NCBI RefSeq assembly: GCF_025399795.1
Contig: NZ_JAODTZ010000004.1
Location: 62,001 to 126,000 of the forward strand
Reading direction: 5' to 3'
Length of the DNA: 64,000 nt
Source: Streptomyces rhizosphaerihabitans
GTDB lineage: Bacteria > Actinomycetota > Actinomycetes > Streptomycetales > Streptomycetaceae
In this document: one piece after another, positions 45,203 to 52,858 of the stretch
Numbering within the stretch: the stretch's first letter is position 1
How the letters are laid out: every line of letters starts with the position of its first letter
Notes under the pieces: generated by a model
Database searches by the model: none
Told to the model about the DNA's origin: nothing
Seen by the model: the letters and a program-made list of their open reading frames with translations, nothing else
Position numbers and translations under genes: made by a program

Positions 45203-46126
45203 CTACCAGCCGCGGTTGGCGTAGCGCTCGGTCTCGGGGAGGGTGTCGCAGTTGATGCCGACCATGGCCTCGCCGAGGTTGCGGGACGCGTCCGCGATGA
45301 TCTTCGGGTCGTCGTAGAAGGTGGTGGCCTTCACGATGGCGGCGGCGCGCTTGGCCGGGTCGCCGGACTTGAAGATGCCGGAGCCGACGAAGACGCCCTC
45401 GGCGCCGAGCTGGCGCATGAGCGCGGCGTCGGCGGGGGTGGCGACACCACCGGCGGAGAACAGGACGACCGGGAGCTTGCCGAGCTCGGCGACCTCCTTG
45501 ACGATCTCGTACGGGGCGCGCAGTTCCTTGGCGGCGGCGTACAGCTCGTTGTTGTCGAAGCCGCGCAGCCTGGCGATCTCGTTCTTGATCTGGCGCAGGT
45601 GGCGGACGGCCTCGACGACGTTGCCGGTGCCGGCCTCGCCCTTGGAGCGGATCATGGCCGCGCCCTCGGCGATACGGCGCAGGGCCTCGCCCAGGTTGGT
45701 GGCACCGCAGACGAAGGGGGTGGTGAACGCCCACTTGTCGGAGTGGTTGACCTCGTCGGCCGGAGTGAGGACCTCGGACTCGTCGATGTAGTCGACGCCG
45801 AGGGACTGCAGGATCTGGGCCTCGACGAAGTGGCCGATGCGGGACTTGGCCATCACCGGGATGGAGACCGCTTCGATGATCTCCTCGATCATGTTCGGGT
45901 CCGACATCCGGGCGACGCCGCCGTCCTTGCGGATGTCGGCGGGGACCCGCTCCAGGGCCATGACGGCCACGGCGCCTGCGTCCTCGGCGATCTTCGCCTG
46001 CTCGGCGTTGACCACGTCCATGATCACGCCGCCCTTGAGCTGCTCGGCCATGCCGCGCTTGACGCGGGCGGTGCCGATCGCGGAGTTCTCAGCGGGCTGG
46101 GCGGAGTTGGAGAGCATGCTGGACAC
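45203..46126 (-). CDS. pdxS: Pyridoxal 5'-phosphate synthase subunit PdxS
   Basis: Builds PLP from ribose 5-phosphate, glyceraldehyde 3-phosphate and ammonia. The 307-residue barrel protein holds [18 protein letters not shown] (active-site region), [33 protein letters not shown] and [11 protein letters not shown]. Start GTG at 46126 with GAGG upstream; an ATG three codons later is also possible. Confidence 0.97.
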   Translation of the reverse strand: MSSMLSNSAQPAENSAIGTARVKRGMAEQLKGGVIMDVVNAEQAKIAEDAGAVAVMALERVPADIRKDGGVARMSDPNMIEEIIEAVSIPVMAKSRIGHFVEAQILQSLGVDYIDESEVLTPADEVNHSDKWAFTTPFVCGATNLGEALRRIAEGAAMIRSKGEAGTGNVVEAVRHLRQIKNEIARLRGFDNNELYAAAKELRAPYEIVKEVAELGKLPVVLFSAGGVATPADAALMRQLGAEGVFVGSGIFKSGDPAKRAAAIVKATTFYDDPKIIADASRNLGEAMVGINCDTLPETERYANRGW

Positions 46127-46229
46127 GGGTTGACCTCACTCGGTGAAAGAGGATTTGAGCTCTTCGAGGAAACGCGAGGCGACCAGGCCACTGCAAGGGC
46201 CAATGGGGAGGCGGTGGATCGTTTTCGTT

Positions 46230-46263
46230 CCCGCCCACCCCTGTGGGTGCCCGCCCACCCCTG
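46230..46263. repeat. Two 14-bp direct repeats after the LemA-like gene
   Basis: CCCGCCCACCCCTG occurs at 46230-46243 and 46250-46263. The first copy plus GTGGG also forms a short hairpin, so this may be the transcript end of the LemA-like gene, whose stop is at 46268. Confidence 0.7.
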
Positions 46264-46267
46264 GGCA

Positions 46268-46813
46268 TCAGGTCGTCGGGCGGTCCGCCAGGGCCGTCGG
46301 GGGCTCGTCGTCCATCTCGAAGGCCATCGGGAACGGGGCATGGCCCGCGAGGCGGAACCAGCGGACCTTGCGGTGGCGGCGCAGGGCCCGGGCGGCGCGT
46401 ACGGCGTCGTTGTGGAAGCGCCGCGCCATCGGCACCCGGCGCACGGCCTGGGCCAGCTCGCCGGCCGCCTCCTCGCCGCCGGGCACCTGGCGGACCACCT
46501 CGACCTGCTGTGTCTCCCCGAAGACCGCCCGCAGGGCCTGGCTCAGCTCGCTCTCGGCCACCTCCCGCTGCTCCTCCTCGGCCTGCCGAGCGGCGTGGGC
46601 CGCTTCGTAGAGCACGATCGAGGCGGCCGGGTCGAGGACCCCGGAGGTGGCCAGCTCCTGGGTCACGGAGGCCCGGCGCAGCAGCTGCGCGTCGAGGGCG
46701 GCGCGGGCGGCGTCGATGCGGGCGTGCAGCCGGTCGAGACGCCCCGCGGTCCAGCTCAGGTAGAGGCCGATCGCGACGAGGCCGACGAGGATCCAGATGA
46801 GGGTTGCGGTCAC
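46268..46813 (-). CDS. Small membrane protein with a LemA-like N-terminus
   Basis: A 181-residue protein beginning with one membrane segment (TLIWILVGLVAIGLYLSWT) followed by RLDRLHARIDAARAALDAQLLRR, the pattern of LemA family proteins (a helix of paired heptads after the anchor). The rest is helical and ends in an acidic tail. GTG at 46813 chosen; the frame is open upstream but Pro/Arg-rich there. Role unknown. It sits between the pdx and pim genes. Confidence 0.8.
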   Translation of the reverse strand: MTATLIWILVGLVAIGLYLSWTAGRLDRLHARIDAARAALDAQLLRRASVTQELATSGVLDPAASIVLYEAAHAARQAEEEQREVAESELSQALRAVFGETQQVEVVRQVPGGEEAAGELAQAVRRVPMARRFHNDAVRAARALRRHRKVRWFRLAGHAPFPMAFEMDDEPPTALADRPTT

Positions 46814-46963
46814 GGGCGGCAAGGCTACCCGTGTGGGCGCGCGGGCCCCTCGGCTCCCGTGCGTCACATGAGCCGCCCGGTCGGGGCGAAGAGTCGGACG
46901 GGTCCCGGCCGGGTCGCGACGCGGGGTCTGCCGCGTGGGGCGGCGCGCCGGAGGCATCGGCCG

Positions 46964-47013
46964 CCGCACCCCGTTGCCCGGGTCCGGGAGAACCGCACCC
47001 CGTTGCCCGGGTC
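46964..47013. repeat. 21-bp direct repeat
   Basis: The 21 bases at 46964-46984 (containing CACCCCGTTGCCCGGGTC) recur exactly at 46993-47013, eight bases apart, in non-coding DNA. Confidence 0.9.
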
Positions 47014-47406
47014 AGGAGGAGCCGTGAACGGCCGGTCCACGCACCCGGACGGGCGGACGCCGTGCGACGCAAGCGCGTGGCGCGAGGGACAGCGGCGTCC
47101 GCGGAGCAGCCGCCCGGCCCACGTGGGCCGGGCGGTCGGATTCAGGCCGTTCTCGACCCGGGGCCGGCGGCGTCCCGTCGGGGAAGCGGACCGGCCCTCC
47201 CGCGCGCGGGAGTACGGCTCCAAAGCACCACGAGCCCAGCACGGGAGTACGGCACGGGGCCGGTTCGGTGGGCCGGCTGCTTCCCGCCGGGAAGCCGGGC
47301 CGCCACTCCCGCGCGCGGAGTGGCGGTTGTGCCGTGTGCCGGGCCGCACGCGGGACGAACGGTCCTCCCCCGCCCGGGAGTTCGGTGCGCGGCCTGCCCT
47401 GTCCGG

Positions 47407-47462
47407 GCGGGTCCGGGCAGGCGGGTCCGGGCAGGCGGGTCCGGGCAGGCGGGTCCGGGCTC
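47407..47462. repeat. 14-bp tandem array next to the pimA stop
   Basis: GCGGGTCCGGGCAG repeats three times exactly (47407-47420, 47421-47434, 47435-47448), and a fourth copy (47449-47462) differs only at its last two bases. The array stops two bases before the pimA stop codon. Confidence 0.95.
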
Positions 47463-47464
47463 GT

Positions 47465-48625
47465 TCAGTCCCGGGCCAGGCCGAAGCGGGCGCGGAGTCC
47501 CGTGCGTTCGTCGGTGGCCACCGCGGCCGCGCCGTCCGTGACGGTCTCGTACACGGAGAGGATGTCCGCGCCGACCGTCGACCAGTCGAAACGCCGTACG
47601 TGGGCACTCCCCCGCTCGCGCAGTCCGGCCCGGCGCTCCGGGTCGGCGAGCAACCGCACCGCGGCTGTGGCCAGGGCGTCCGCGTCCTCGTTGGCGAACA
47701 GCTCACCGGCGGAGCCCTGGTCGAGGACCTGGGCGAACGCGTCGAGATCCGCGGCGAGCACCGGCGCTCCGGCGGACATCGCCTCGACCAGGATGATCCC
47801 GAAGCTCTCGCCGCCCGTGTTGGGAGCGACGTAGAGGTCGATGCTGCGCAGGAAGCGGGCCTTGTCCTCGTCGCTGATCATGCCGAGGAACTCGACGCGC
47901 GAGCGCATCTCGGCGGGCAGCGACTCCACGGCCTCCTTCTCGTCACCGCGTCCGGCGACCAGCAGTCGCGTCTGCGGGCGCTCGGCCAGGATCTTCGGCA
48001 GGGCCTTCATGAGCACCGGCAGGCCCTTGCGGGGCTCGTCGATGCGGCCGATGAAACCGATGGTGTCGCCCTGCCATTCGGGCTTGGGCTTGGCGCGGGC
48101 GAAGAAGTCGACGTCGACGCCGTTCGGGATGACGACCGCGTCACCGCCGAGGTGCTCGACGAGGGTGCGCCGGGCGTACTCGCTCACGGCGATCCGCGCG
48201 CTGATCTTCTCCAGGGCGGCCTGGAGGATGGAGTACGCGGCGACCATCGCCCGGGAGCGCGGGTTGGAGGTGTGGAAGGTGGCGACGATGGGCCCTTGCG
48301 CGGCCCAGCACGCGAGCAGGCCGAGCGACGGCGAGGTCGGCTCGTGGATGTGGATCACGTCGAAGGTGCCGTCGTGCAGCCAGCGCCGCACGCGGGCCGC
48401 CGACAGGAAGCCGAAGTTGAGCCGCGCCACCGAGCCGTTGTACGGCACCGGGACCGCACGGCCCGCCGAGACGACGTACGGCGGCAGGGGCGTGTCGTCG
48501 TCCGCGGGGGCGAGGACGGAGACCTCGTGCCCCAGACCGATGAGGTGCTCGGCCAGGTCGCGGATGTGGAACTGGACGCCGCCCGGAACGTCCCATGAGT
48601 ACGGGCAGACGATGCCGATCCTCAT
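47465..48625 (-). CDS. pimA: GDP-mannose-dependent phosphatidylinositol mannosyltransferase (PimA-type)
   Basis: Adds the first mannose to phosphatidylinositol at the inner membrane face. The 386-residue GT4-family protein starts MRIGIVCPYSWDVPGGVQFH, has HEPTSPSLGL, the sugar-nucleotide region IGFIGRIDEPRKGLPVLM and the EX7E motif in GGESFGIILVEAMSAG. Its ATG overlaps the acyltransferase stop. The order pgsA-acyltransferase-pimA is that of Mycobacterium (by memory Rv2612c-Rv2611c-Rv2610c), which supports PimA over other GT4 enzymes. Confidence 0.92.
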   Translation of the reverse strand: MRIGIVCPYSWDVPGGVQFHIRDLAEHLIGLGHEVSVLAPADDDTPLPPYVVSAGRAVPVPYNGSVARLNFGFLSAARVRRWLHDGTFDVIHIHEPTSPSLGLLACWAAQGPIVATFHTSNPRSRAMVAAYSILQAALEKISARIAVSEYARRTLVEHLGGDAVVIPNGVDVDFFARAKPKPEWQGDTIGFIGRIDEPRKGLPVLMKALPKILAERPQTRLLVAGRGDEKEAVESLPAEMRSRVEFLGMISDEDKARFLRSIDLYVAPNTGGESFGIILVEAMSAGAPVLAADLDAFAQVLDQGSAGELFANEDADALATAAVRLLADPERRAGLRERGSAHVRRFDWSTVGADILSVYETVTDGAAAVATDERTGLRARFGLARD

Positions 48626-49572
48626 GGGGTCCTCTTCTCGGGATCCTGCGCGCCGGACTCCTCCTGAGGAGCCTTCCCGGGGTCGAGGTCCTTGAGCCAC
48701 AAACGCTGCAACATGTGCCAGTCCTCCGGGTGGTCGGCGATGCCGCTGGCGAAGGCGTCGGCCAGCGCCTGTGTCATGACAGACGTCTTTTCGGCACGGG
48801 TACCTGACTCGGGGACCTCGACGGGCGGATGCACCCGGCCCCGCATCACTGGCGAGTCGTCGTACCAGAGGGTCACGGGCAGGAGGATGGCGCCGGTCTG
48901 CTGGGCGAGCAGGGCCGGTCCCGCGGGCATCCGGGTCGCCTCGCCGAAGAACTCCACCTCGACCCCCGACGCGGACAGGTCCCGTTCGGCGACCAGGCAG
49001 ATCAGTCCGCCGTCGCGCAGACGCCGGGCCAGGGTCGCGAACGCGGCACCGCCGCTGTGCGGCAGGACCTCCATGCCGAGGCCCTCGCGGTAGGCGACGA
49101 AACGGTCGTACAGCGATTCGGGCTTGAGGCGCTCGGCGACGGTCGTGAACGGCGTCTTCAGTCCGGTGGTGACCCAGGCGCCCGCCAGATCCCAGTTCGC
49201 CATGTGCGGAAGGGCCAGGATGACACCCCGGTCGGAGGCGATCCCGTCCGTGAGGCGGTGTCCGTCCTTGATCTCGAACCCGTTGGCCACCCGCTCCTCG
49301 CTCCACGCGGGAAGCCGGAAGGACTCCATCCAGTACCGCAGGTACGAGCGCATGCCGGCCCTGGAGAGCTCGGCGAGCCGCTCGGGTGTCGCGTCCGGCA
49401 CCACGCGCGCGTAGTTGCTCTCCAGGCGCTGGACCCCCTTGCCGCGCTTCTTCCAGGCGACGTCGGCGATCGCGCGGCCGAGGCGCACGGCGACCGGCTC
49501 GGGGAGCTTCTTGACGGTGCTCCAGCCGAGCGCGTAGGCCCCGTCGACCAGCCTGTCCCGGAGGCTGGTCAC
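48622..49572 (-). CDS. Phosphatidylinositol mannoside acyltransferase (lysophospholipid acyltransferase family)
   Basis: A 316-residue HtrB/LpxL-family membrane-associated acyltransferase. The catalytic HxxxxD is HMANWD, with VAERDLSASGVEVEFFG and ATRMPAGPALLAQQTGA downstream. By position between pgsA and pimA it corresponds to mycobacterial PatA, which acylates the mannose of PIM1. Start GTG at 49572 overlapping the pgsA stop (GTGA). Acyl donor and exact substrate are inferred from context. Confidence 0.92.
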   Translation of the reverse strand: MTSLRDRLVDGAYALGWSTVKKLPEPVAVRLGRAIADVAWKKRGKGVQRLESNYARVVPDATPERLAELSRAGMRSYLRYWMESFRLPAWSEERVANGFEIKDGHRLTDGIASDRGVILALPHMANWDLAGAWVTTGLKTPFTTVAERLKPESLYDRFVAYREGLGMEVLPHSGGAAFATLARRLRDGGLICLVAERDLSASGVEVEFFGEATRMPAGPALLAQQTGAILLPVTLWYDDSPVMRGRVHPPVEVPESGTRAEKTSVMTQALADAFASGIADHPEDWHMLQRLWLKDLDPGKAPQEESGAQDPEKRTP

Positions 49573-50294
49573 GAGGTGGCCTCGCTGTTCTGGGCTGCGC
49601 CGGCCGCGGCGTCCGCCTCGGCCGCCTCCCGGCGGACGGTGACCACACGCTGGATCAGCGTGACGAGGCTGCCGACGGCGACGATCCACAGCGCGATGGG
49701 CAGCAACACCTGGATGCCGGGCACACCGAACGTGTGCAGGCCCGCCAGACCCGCCGCGACCAGGGAGATCACCAGCCGCTCGGCGCGCTCGACGAGACCG
49801 TTGACCGCGACCGGCAGACCGATCGACTCGCCGCGGGCCTTGGTGTACGACACGACCTGGCCGCTGGCGAGGCAGAAGATCGAGACGGCGCACAGGACGT
49901 TGTCGTCGCCGTTGCCCGCGTACCAGAGCGCGAAGCCGCCGAAGATCGCGCCGTCGGCGACCCGGTCGAGGGTGGAGTCCAGGAAGGCGCCCCAGCGGCT
50001 GGAGCGGCCGAGCTGGCGCGCCATGTTCCCGTCGACCAGGTCGGAGAACACGAAGAGCGTGATGACGATCGTTCCCCAGAAGAACTCTCCCCGGGGGTAG
50101 AAGACCAGCGCGCCCGCCATGACTCCGGCCGTGCCCAGGAGGGTGACCGTGTCGGGGCTTACCCCCCGGCGGATGAGAAACGCGGCGAACGGTGTGAGGA
50201 CACGCGTGAAGAATGCACGCGCGTACTTGTTCAGCATGGCCTTCCCGAGGGTCGGTGTCGCCGGGCGGCCCCTGCTGGCCGTCGGCTGGCCCAT
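49569..50294 (-). CDS. pgsA: Phosphatidylinositol phosphate synthase (CDP-alcohol phosphatidyltransferase)
   Basis: Makes phosphatidylinositol phosphate from CDP-diacylglycerol and inositol phosphate, the base of PIM lipids. The 241-residue protein has the full family motif D-x2-DG-x2-AR-x8-G-x3-D-x3-D: Asp85 (DLVDGNMARQL) through Asp106 and Asp110 (FLDSTLD). About six membrane segments. Start uncertain: ATG at 50294 has no good ribosome-binding sequence, while ATG at 50237 (MLNKYARAFFTR) has GGGAAGG close by; I chose the longer form because homologues I recall begin MGQP. Confidence 0.9.
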   Translation of the reverse strand: MGQPTASRGRPATPTLGKAMLNKYARAFFTRVLTPFAAFLIRRGVSPDTVTLLGTAGVMAGALVFYPRGEFFWGTIVITLFVFSDLVDGNMARQLGRSSRWGAFLDSTLDRVADGAIFGGFALWYAGNGDDNVLCAVSIFCLASGQVVSYTKARGESIGLPVAVNGLVERAERLVISLVAAGLAGLHTFGVPGIQVLLPIALWIVAVGSLVTLIQRVVTVRREAAEADAAAGAAQNSEATS

Positions 50295-50363
50295 CGTAGT
50301 CACGCGTGCGCTTGTGCGATGGTCGGGCACCCGCACCCCGTGTCACGACCCGATGCCGCCGGT

Positions 50364-50404
50364 GTCACGGCGCGATCGCGTCCGCTGTATGGACGCACCG
50401 TGAC
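50364..50404 (+). promoter_or_regulatory. Nested inverted repeat in the leader of the EF-G-like gene
   Basis: GTCACGG (50364-50370) and CCGTGAC (50398-50404) can pair outside an inner hairpin GCGTCC/GGACGC (50378-50396). It lies in the divergent region between pgsA and the EF-G-like gene. Either a leader fold or a paired binding site. Confidence 0.4.
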
Positions 50405-50539
50405 GCGAGTGCAAAGCTCGAAGACACCGCGGGGCGTCACCGGAGCCGCACCGCAGGGGGTGCCCCGGGACGGAGTCCGGGGGAGGCTTCGGCATGTCCC
50501 GCGCCCACAGAGACCTCACCGTGCACGGGAGGCAAGGCC

Positions 50540-52735
50540 ATGGGCGACAAGGCGAACGCACACCCCGGAGCCGCCGGCAGGGCTACGGCGGCCGACCACC
50601 CCGCGTCCGTACGGAATGTGGTGCTGGTCGGCCACAGCGGATCGGGCAAGACGACATTGGTGGAGGCTCTCGCGCTGACGGCGGGAGCGGTGAACCGGGC
50701 GGGCCGCGTGGAGGACGGCGGCACCGTATCCGACTACGACGAGATCGAGCACCGGCAGCAGCGTTCGGTGCAGCTCTCCCTGGTACCCGTCGACTGGGAC
50801 GGATACAAGATCAACATTCTGGACACTCCCGGGTACGCCGATTTCGTCGGGGAACTGAGGGCCGGTCTGCGAGCGGCGGACGCGGCCCTTTTCGTCGTCT
50901 CGGCCTCGGACGGGGTGGACGGCTCGACCCGGATGCTGTGGGAGGAGTGCGCGGCCGTCGGCATGCCCCGGGCCATCGTGGTCACCCACCTCGAATCGGC
51001 CCGGTCGGACTTCGAGGGGATGACCCGCACCTGCGCGCAGGCGTTCGGCGGGGACGACCCCGACGCCGTACTGCCGCTGTATCTGCCGCTGCACGGCGCC
51101 GAGGCACCGGACGGGCACGCGCCCGTGACCGGCCTGATCGGGCTGCTCACCCGGCAGTTGTTCGACTACTCCTCGGGGGAGCGCAAGGAGGCGGAGCCGG
51201 GACCCGAGCAGCAATCGCTCATCGAGGCGGCCCGCAACCGGCTGATCGAGGGGATCATCGCCGAGAGCGAGGACGAGACGCTCATGGACCGCTACCTCGG
51301 CGGTGAGGAGATCGACCTCAAGACACTCGTGCAGGACCTGGAACGGGCCGTGGCGCGCGGGAGTTTCTTCCCGGTGCTGGCCGCGGCACCCGCCGCCGAG
51401 GGAGCCCGGCAGGGGCTCGGCACGGTCGAGCTCCTCGAACTGATCACCGGCGGCTTCCCCACCCCGCTGGAGCGCCCGGCGCCGGCGGTGACCACGCCGG
51501 ACGGCGCCACGCGCGAGGTGAAGGCCTGCGACCCGGACGGGCCGCTGGTCGCGGAGGTCGTCAAGACCGCGTCCGACCCGTACGTGGGCCGCATCTCCCT
51601 GGTCCGGGTCTTCTCCGGAACCCTGCGCCCCGACGAGACGGTGCACGTCTCCGGGCACGGGCTGACCGACCGCGGACACGAGGACCACGACGTCGACGAG
51701 CGGATCGGCGCCCTGTCCGGGCCGTTCGGCAAGCAGCAGCGCGCCCTCACCCACTGCATCGCGGGCGACCTCGCCTGTGTCGCGAAGCTGAACCGCGCCG
51801 AGACGGGAGACACCCTTTCGGCCAAGGGCGACCCGCTGCTCATGCAGCCGTGGCAGATGCCCGACCCTCTGCTCCCGCTCGCCATCGAGGCACACAGCAA
51901 GGCGGACGAGGACAAGCTCTCGCAGGGGCTGGGCCGGCTGGTGGCCGAGGACCCCACGATGCGTCTGGAGCAGAATCCGAACACCCATCAGGTCGTCCTG
52001 TGGTGCCTGGGCGAGGCGCACGCGGACGTCGCCCTGGAACGGCTGCGCAACCGGTACGGCGTGCAGGTCGACGTGGTCCCGCACAAGGTCTCGCTGCGGG
52101 AGACGTTCGCCGACCGGTCCACCGGGCGTGGTCGCCATGTGAAGCAGTCCGGCGGGCACGGCCAGTTCGCGATCTGCGAGATCGAGGTCGAACCGCTGCC
52201 CGGCGGCTCGGGTATCGAGTTCGTCGACAAGGTCGTCGGCGGCGCCGTGCCCCGGCAGTTCATCCCGTCCGTCGAGAAGGGTGTGCGCGCCCAGGCCGCC
52301 AAGGGCGTGGCCGCGGGATATCCCCTCATCGACGTACGGGTCACGCTGCTCGACGGCAAGGCGCACTCGGTGGACTCCTCCGATGCCGCGTTCCAGACGG
52401 CGGGCGCGCTCGCGCTGCGCGAGGCGGCCCGTGACGCCACGATCCATCTCCTGGAGCCGGTGGCGGAGGTGACCGTCCTGGTCGGCGACGACTACGTGGG
52501 CCCGGTGATGAGCGATCTGTCGGGACGGCGCGGCCGGGTGGTCGGCACCGAGCAGGCGGCCGGCGGGCGCACGCTCGTCCGGGCCGAGGTGCCGGAGAAC
52601 GAGATCGGGCGGTACGCCGTGGATCTGCGGTCCGTCTCGCACGGCACCGCGCGCTTCGACCGGCGTTACGCGCGGCACGAGCCGATGCCGCAGCAGATCG
52701 CCGAACGGCTCCGCGAACAGGCCCCGGGTACCTGA
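50540..52735 (+). CDS. EF-G-like GTPase (EF-G-2 type)
   Basis: A 731-residue translational GTPase homologue with all EF-G domains. P-loop GHSGSGKTT is at 31-39 (EF-G has GHVDAGKTT), the DxxG motif is DTPG at 95-98, and domains II-V follow (KTASDPYVGRISLVRVFSG; ETFADRSTGRGRHVKQSGGHG; SDLSGRRGRVVGTEQ). The switch I Thr region RGIT is RSVQ, and the NKxD guanine motif is THLE (149-152). These shifts mark the EF-G-2 subfamily, which is not the canonical translocase. ATG at 50540 behind GGGAGG. Divergent from pgsA. Confidence 0.92.
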   Translation: MGDKANAHPGAAGRATAADHPASVRNVVLVGHSGSGKTTLVEALALTAGAVNRAGRVEDGGTVSDYDEIEHRQQRSVQLSLVPVDWDGYKINILDTPGYADFVGELRAGLRAADAALFVVSASDGVDGSTRMLWEECAAVGMPRAIVVTHLESARSDFEGMTRTCAQAFGGDDPDAVLPLYLPLHGAEAPDGHAPVTGLIGLLTRQLFDYSSGERKEAEPGPEQQSLIEAARNRLIEGIIAESEDETLMDRYLGGEEIDLKTLVQDLERAVARGSFFPVLAAAPAAEGARQGLGTVELLELITGGFPTPLERPAPAVTTPDGATREVKACDPDGPLVAEVVKTASDPYVGRISLVRVFSGTLRPDETVHVSGHGLTDRGHEDHDVDERIGALSGPFGKQQRALTHCIAGDLACVAKLNRAETGDTLSAKGDPLLMQPWQMPDPLLPLAIEAHSKADEDKLSQGLGRLVAEDPTMRLEQNPNTHQVVLWCLGEAHADVALERLRNRYGVQVDVVPHKVSLRETFADRSTGRGRHVKQSGGHGQFAICEIEVEPLPGGSGIEFVDKVVGGAVPRQFIPSVEKGVRAQAAKGVAAGYPLIDVRVTLLDGKAHSVDSSDAAFQTAGALALREAARDATIHLLEPVAEVTVLVGDDYVGPVMSDLSGRRGRVVGTEQAAGGRTLVRAEVPENEIGRYAVDLRSVSHGTARFDRRYARHEPMPQQIAERLREQAPGT

Positions 52736-52826
52736 AGGTTGGGGGACTTCATCAGGTGACTCCGTTCGTCGGCGGGCGGCTTCCGCCGTCCGCCGACGAA
52801 TGTCGGCCCCGGCCGATACTCTGAGA

Positions 52827-52853
52827 ACCTGATCAAGACGAAGACCTGATCAA
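52827..52853 (+). repeat. Two ACCTGATCAA repeats ahead of the next gene
   Basis: ACCTGATCAA occurs at 52827-52836 and 52844-52853, 17 bases apart, each with the palindrome TGATCA. A -10-like GATACT lies at 52815-52820, so the repeats fall at the start of the transcript. The start codon follows six bases after the second copy. Confidence 0.55.
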
Positions 52854-52858
52854 CAGGT

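Larger units (their letters stand above)
46814..47464. other. Gene-free 650-bp region rich in repeats and palindromes
   Basis: All six frames are Arg/Pro/Gly-rich without domains, so I call no gene. It holds a 21-base direct repeat (46964-46984 and 46993-47013), a 16-base palindrome CTCCCGCGCGCGGGAG (47197-47212), a hairpin with 10-bp arms CCGCCACTCC/GGAGTGGCGG (47300-47326), the motif GGGAGTACGG repeated near 47208 and 47241, and the 14-base tandem array at its right end. Confidence 0.6.

Noticed and set aside
46127..46267. Riboswitch before pdxS
   Set aside because: This region is downstream of the LemA-like gene and upstream of pdxS on the opposite side; it holds only short direct repeats and a small hairpin.
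46804..47541. A long plus-strand open frame of 245 codons in the repeat-rich region
   Set aside because: It is almost entirely Arg, Gly, Pro and Ala, has no domain or ribosome-binding site, and runs into the pimA coding strand. High-GC DNA yields such frames by chance.
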